Shown piece after piece: positions 22,380-25,648 of a stretch of DNA of 25,648 nt (its first letter is position 1; each line of letters begins with the position of its first letter). The DNA lies in contig SBEK01000036.1 of the NCBI GenBank assembly GCA_009668925.1, positions 1-25,648 of the forward strand. Direction: 5' to 3'. The notes under the pieces are model-generated. The model ran no database searches. It saw nothing but the letters and a program-made list of their open reading frames with translations, and was not told where the DNA came from. The position numbers and the translations under genes were made by a program. The stretch comes from Deltaproteobacteria bacterium (GTDB lineage Bacteria; Desulfobacterota; Syntrophia; Syntrophales; Smithellaceae).

Positions 22380-23552
22380 CTAATTGAATTTCAATTCTTC
22401 CTTCATTTTCCGGATAATCAAAAGCGCATCCACACCGGCCACGGATCTGACCGGGGCAAACTCGCCGGTGGTCATGTCCTTGGCCTGCATGATGCCGCGG
22501 GACGTCACCACCATGACGGCGTTAAAATAAGGCAGGTCCGCCCGCAGATCGGGAAAAGGCGATGCGGATCCGATATACCGGGTGGCCAGGGCGTTGTCGC
22601 CGGTTACCTTGATCAGGATGTCTTCCAGCATCATGGCATAGGCGGCGCGCGTGATGATCTCGCCCGGATGGAAATTACCGTCGGGGTAATTTTCCAGTCC
22701 GCGCACGCCGATTTCGAGAATGCCTTCGATGTCCGCTTTCAGCGGATGATCGGCAATGTCTTTGGCCGTCGCGGTGACGGCCTTGGCCTGCCCGGCGGCC
22801 TTTTCCGGATCTTTAAAAGAGGTATCGAATTTTTTCGGCGTTCTCTTTTTGTAAAGAACATCAATTCTTAATTCTTCCATAAACAGCGCCGCGGCGTCCG
22901 CCCGGGAAATCCGCTCCACCAGTGCAATCTGCTTGCCCGTCACTGAACCGGGCATCGCCCGCTGAACTTTCTGGATAAAATTCCACTCCTGGTCCGCCTG
23001 CGCCACATAATCCGCTTTCAATTCCAAAACCCTGGTGAACATCAGGCCCGCGGCATTGAAATCGTAAGCCTGTTTGTAAGCGAGGCCCATAAAATAATAA
23101 GCGGCGGAATGCTTCGGATCGCGTTTCACGGCCGCATCAAATTCATCCTTGCAGATATCCAGCCATTTCTTTTCCAGTTTGCTTTGCGTTTGGTAGCGGA
23201 TCATACTGACATGGCCAAACAGTATTTCTTCATCCGCCTTGGCGTATTTGGCCCCCTGCTCCAGATTCTCCAGGGCTCCCTTAAAATCGGCGGTATAGGT
23301 CTTGACCAATCCCAGACCGGTATAAGCTTTAGAATATTTTCTGTCCAATTGCAGTGCCAGTTCGAACTCCCTCTGGGCATCGGCATACTTGCCCTGGTCC
23401 AGAAGCCTCATCCCTGTGAAAACATGGTGCTCCGGCGTATCCAATTGACTGACCGGAATGCGGGGAGCCTGTCCGCAACCGGCAATCCATAAAATGCCCA
23501 CGATAAAGACGACAAGAAGAAGACCTTTATTCCTGCGATGAGAATGAAACAT
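22380..23552 (-). CDS. lipoprotein with TPR repeats and S-layer-homology-like domains
   Basis: A 390-residue lipoprotein: basic n-region (HSHRRNKG), hydrophobic core and lipobox IAGC with Cys26 lipidated. TPR-like helices fill about 40-185 (GKYADAQREFELALQLD, HSAAYYFMGLAYKQAYD). The C-terminus has S-layer-homology features: ERISRADAAALF (about 213-224), then DIEGILEIGVRGLENYPDGN and the ITRAAYAMML that follows (to about 309), then FPDLRADLPYFNAVMVVTSR with its tail (about 333-381). SLH domains usually hold proteins to the cell wall; here they may bind peptidoglycan or a partner while TPRs recruit other proteins. The exact role is unknown. It is a single gene with a terminator on its 3' side and about 170 bases to miaA upstream. 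Confidence 0.8.
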   Translation of the reverse strand: MFHSHRRNKGLLLVVFIVGILWIAGCGQAPRIPVSQLDTPEHHVFTGMRLLDQGKYADAQREFELALQLDRKYSKAYTGLGLVKTYTADFKGALENLEQGAKYAKADEEILFGHVSMIRYQTQSKLEKKWLDICKDEFDAAVKRDPKHSAAYYFMGLAYKQAYDFNAAGLMFTRVLELKADYVAQADQEWNFIQKVQRAMPGSVTGKQIALVERISRADAAALFMEELRIDVLYKKRTPKKFDTSFKDPEKAAGQAKAVTATAKDIADHPLKADIEGILEIGVRGLENYPDGNFHPGEIITRAAYAMMLEDILIKVTGDNALATRYIGSASPFPDLRADLPYFNAVMVVTSRGIMQAKDMTTGEFAPVRSVAGVDALLIIRKMKEELKFN

Positions 23553-23629
23553 ATGCTGCTCCTTTCTTTTTTTCTAAAAGGTGTGCATCCTTAATTTTTT
23601 AATCGATTGTACGTTAAAAATGCACTTCC

Positions 23630-23658
23630 TAACTAGCTTTAGTGCCCTTTTAAGTCAA
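23630..23658 (-). promoter_or_regulatory. putative promoter of the TPR/SLH lipoprotein
   Basis: On the minus strand TTGACT (23653-23658) is followed after 17 bases by TAGTTA (23630-23635), about 80 bases before the start codon. A second TTGACT overlaps five bases upstream. The -10 box is a weak match. Confidence 0.3.
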
Positions 23659-23725
23659 GTCAATATTGCTGCACGACAAGCGGGTCGGGCGCGCATTTTG
23701 CCGATTTGTCAAGCCTTTTAAAACG

Positions 23726-24682
23726 TCACCTTTCCCGCCCAAACGCGTCGATGGTTTCCCGGACGGCGTCGGATTCACCCGGCGCAAACCACTTTAGCGA
23801 TTTATCCGCCGCAAACCACGTCATCTGTCTTTTGGAGTATTGCCATGTCTCCCGATTGATCATCTCCACCATCTTGTCCCGGTCGTACTTTCCCCGGATG
23901 AATTCGATGACCTGCTTATATCCCAGCGATTGCAGCGGTTTGAGTCCTTCATCATATCCCCGCGATAAAATCCCCCTCACCTCTTCGACAAGCCCAGCCT
24001 CCAGCATTTGCGATGTTCTCCGGGCAATCCGCTTCTTTAATTCGGAGCGCTCGATGTGCAGGCCAATTTTGCAGACGTCATAAGGGCAATCGGCAAAGGC
24101 ATGACGCTCCTGCAGCGCGACGATGGATTGGCCGCTTTGTTCGAGGACTTCGAGGGCCCGGATCACGCGTACGGCATCATGGGGATTGATTCGCGCCGCC
24201 GCCCGGGGATCTCTTTCGCGAAGCAGCCCGAACAGATGTTCTTTGCCCAGACGATCACGAATCCCGCGATAGTAATTGCGGATATTTTCATCAACCGGCG
24301 GGGTGTCGATAATCCCCTGCAGGAGCGCCCGGATATACAGGCCGGTTCCGCCGACGACAAACGCCGGTTTATGTTCCTCGGTCATTTTTTCAATGACCGA
24401 CCTTGCCTGCTCCGTATAGAGGGCCGCGTTGAAGTCCTGATCCGGATCCACGACGTCGATTAAATGATGTGCCACCTTTCGCTGCTCATCGGCTGTGGGC
24501 TTGGCCGTGCCGATGTCCAGATAGCGATAGACCTGCAGCGAATCCGCGTTGATGATTTCGCCGGCGCTTTGCCGGGCCAGATCGAGGGCCAGGCGGGTTT
24601 TCCCCGTCGCCGTGGGCGAGCAGATGACGACCAGCGGGATCTTGCGCGCCTTATTTTCGTTTAAACATTCTTTCGATTTCAT
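23726..24682 (-). CDS. miaA: tRNA dimethylallyltransferase
   Basis: Transfers the dimethylallyl group of DMAPP to N6 of A37 in tRNAs reading codons that begin with U. The P-loop is SPTATGKT (22-29), with Ser where most homologues have Gly. DSLQVYRYLDIGTAKP (about 45-60), GGTGLYIRALLQG and the C-terminal RETWQYSKRQMTWF are strongly typical. ATG 24682 gives a normal 318 residues; the longer frame from 24793 would lie within mutL. No ribosome site is evident, and the start overlaps the end of mutL by 32 bases, so translation is probably coupled. The mutL-miaA order is widespread in bacteria. Confidence 0.94.
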   Translation of the reverse strand: MKSKECLNENKARKIPLVVICSPTATGKTRLALDLARQSAGEIINADSLQVYRYLDIGTAKPTADEQRKVAHHLIDVVDPDQDFNAALYTEQARSVIEKMTEEHKPAFVVGGTGLYIRALLQGIIDTPPVDENIRNYYRGIRDRLGKEHLFGLLRERDPRAAARINPHDAVRVIRALEVLEQSGQSIVALQERHAFADCPYDVCKIGLHIERSELKKRIARRTSQMLEAGLVEEVRGILSRGYDEGLKPLQSLGYKQVIEFIRGKYDRDKMVEMINRETWQYSKRQMTWFAADKSLKWFAPGESDAVRETIDAFGRER

Positions 24683-25648
24683 AAAGAGAAAATTGCACAC
24701 TGATCGGACGTCCATGCGGACAGGTTGCGTTGTACGGCGTTTTTTCCAGATCCCGGCACAGAGCCGCGACTTCTTCCGTCGAAAGAACCGCATTGGCCTT
24801 GATCGCCGCGCGGCAGGCCAGCCCGGCCAGAATCTTTTCCCTCAGCTCCTGGAGCGACGGATTTTTCTGATCATCAGCCAATTGGTCGGCAAGATCGGAA
24901 ATAATCTCGGAAGGTAAAACCTGCGGCAGGCACGCCGGTACGGCCTTCACCACGATGGCATCCCGTCCGAAAATTTCCAGTTCCAGCCCGATATCCTTGA
25001 GGGTGGAAAGTGCGCTTTCGAAAAGGCCAAGCCGGGCCGGATGGATGCCGACCACTTCCGGTATGAGCAACGGCTGACTGGCTGCTTTTTCCGCGGTTGC
25101 CTTTTTCAAACGCTCCAGGATAATCCTTTCATGCGCTGCGTGCTGGTCCACCAGCATCAGGCCTTCCGCGCCGCCGAAGACCAGGTACGTTCCGGCAAAC
25201 TGGCCCAGATAGCTGCGGTTTGCAAAGGTAACGGGCTCTCCCGGGGAGCCGTCTTCAATCCGGAGAGCGTTGTCCGCCGGAGCGTCCGCGCGCGCAAACA
25301 AATCCTCTGCAATCGCCCGTTGCAGATTCTGCCGGGAGTAAACCTCCCGCGGCCGCGAGGCGGATGAATAAGAATCCTTGGGCCTCCAGAATCCGGAGGA
25401 AACGGATGACGATTCCCGGGGCGCCAGACGATACGCCAGCGCGTCGCCTGTGATGTGTGTGCCGGCGAGGCTTTTGGCCACGGTCTTCGAGATGAGATCA
25501 TAAATCTCCCGGGAATTCCGGAAGCGGACCTCCAGCTTGGCGGGATGAACATTGACATCAACGTCCGCGCCCGGCATTTCCAGGAATAAAACCGCCGCCG
25601 GATAGCGGCGGGGTTCAATCACCTGGCGGTAGGCGGCCCCAACCGCAT
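24651..25648 (-). CDS. mutL: DNA mismatch repair protein MutL, C-terminal part (5' end cut by window)
   Basis: The frame stays open to the last base of the window, so the N-terminal ATPase motifs lie outside; 331 residues are visible. The visible start (GAAYRQVIEPRRYP) and VDVNVHPAKLEVRF are the end of the ATPase/transducer region. A variable Ser/Arg-rich linker follows. The C-terminal domain has DQHAAHERIILE, which satisfies the endonuclease motif DQHA(x)2E(x)4E, as well as ACRAAIKAN and CPHGRP, the other metal-site motifs. This MutL should therefore nick DNA itself, as in bacteria without MutH. It overlaps miaA by 32 bases. Confidence 0.95.
   Translation of the reverse strand, partial: AVGAAYRQVIEPRRYPAAVLFLEMPGADVDVNVHPAKLEVRFRNSREIYDLISKTVAKSLAGTHITGDALAYRLAPRESSSVSSGFWRPKDSYSSASRPREVYSRQNLQRAIAEDLFARADAPADNALRIEDGSPGEPVTFANRSYLGQFAGTYLVFGGAEGLMLVDQHAAHERIILERLKKATAEKAASQPLLIPEVVGIHPARLGLFESALSTLKDIGLELEIFGRDAIVVKAVPACLPQVLPSEIISDLADQLADDQKNPSLQELREKILAGLACRAAIKANAVLSTEEVAALCRDLEKTPYNATCPHGRPISVQFSLYEIERMFKRK

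Overview
This 25.6 kb chromosomal window has the gene content of a strictly anaerobic, Gram-negative member of the Desulfobacterota (former Deltaproteobacteria), most like the Syntrophales (Syntrophus/Smithella type). That placement is an inference. It rests on a large CoA-dehydratase activase of the kind syntrophs carry in many copies, a 4-hydroxybutyryl-CoA dehydratase-type [4Fe-4S]/FAD enzyme, a Cam-type gamma carbonic anhydrase, an RND efflux system and a PagL-like outer-membrane lipid A deacylase. No rRNA, tRNA, CRISPR array, transposase or phage gene was recognised.

Layout. (1) 1-2457 (+): the 3' part of a 2-hydroxyacyl-CoA dehydratase activase-type protein, cut by the window start. It ends at a hairpin terminator shared with a convergent OFA-type major facilitator transporter (2539-3771, -). 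(2) 3950-4549 (+): mobA, whose 3' end runs into a heptanucleotide repeat. A 390-bp spacer follows, with traces of a decayed minus-strand reading frame. (3) 4941-11489 (+): a TetR repressor and a tripartite RND pump (lipoprotein membrane-fusion protein, AcrB-type transporter, NodT-type outer-membrane lipoprotein). Two similar palindromes, one before the repressor gene and one before the pump genes, look like its operators. (4) 11554-13084: a small secreted four-cysteine protein (-) and a PagL-like deacylase (+) with an altered catalytic position. (5) 13101-13365: a repeat-like element with inverted ends. (6) 13362-18465 (-): tightly packed genes read in the order abfD-like, birA, coaX, coaE, cam, then a zinc-finger/J-domain protein. 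(7) 18687-22240 (-): nadC and valS, separated by a perfect 30-bp palindrome. (8) 22380-25648 (-): a TPR plus S-layer-homology lipoprotein, miaA, and the 3' part of mutL, cut by the window end.

How the genes may work together. The block valS-nadC-abfD-birA-coaX-coaE-cam combines cofactor supply (NAD, CoA, protein-bound biotin), bicarbonate supply and one acyl-CoA dehydratase, a set that suits carboxylation and CoA-thioester fermentation. The regulator-plus-RND block is a self-contained efflux locus. mutL and miaA overlap, as expected for genes translated together.

The least explained items are the three-part J-domain protein, the abfD-like gene between nadC and birA, the inverted-end repeat, and the fact that three genes finish inside different repeat sequences. 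I did not find convincing evidence of a wholly new multi-gene system.
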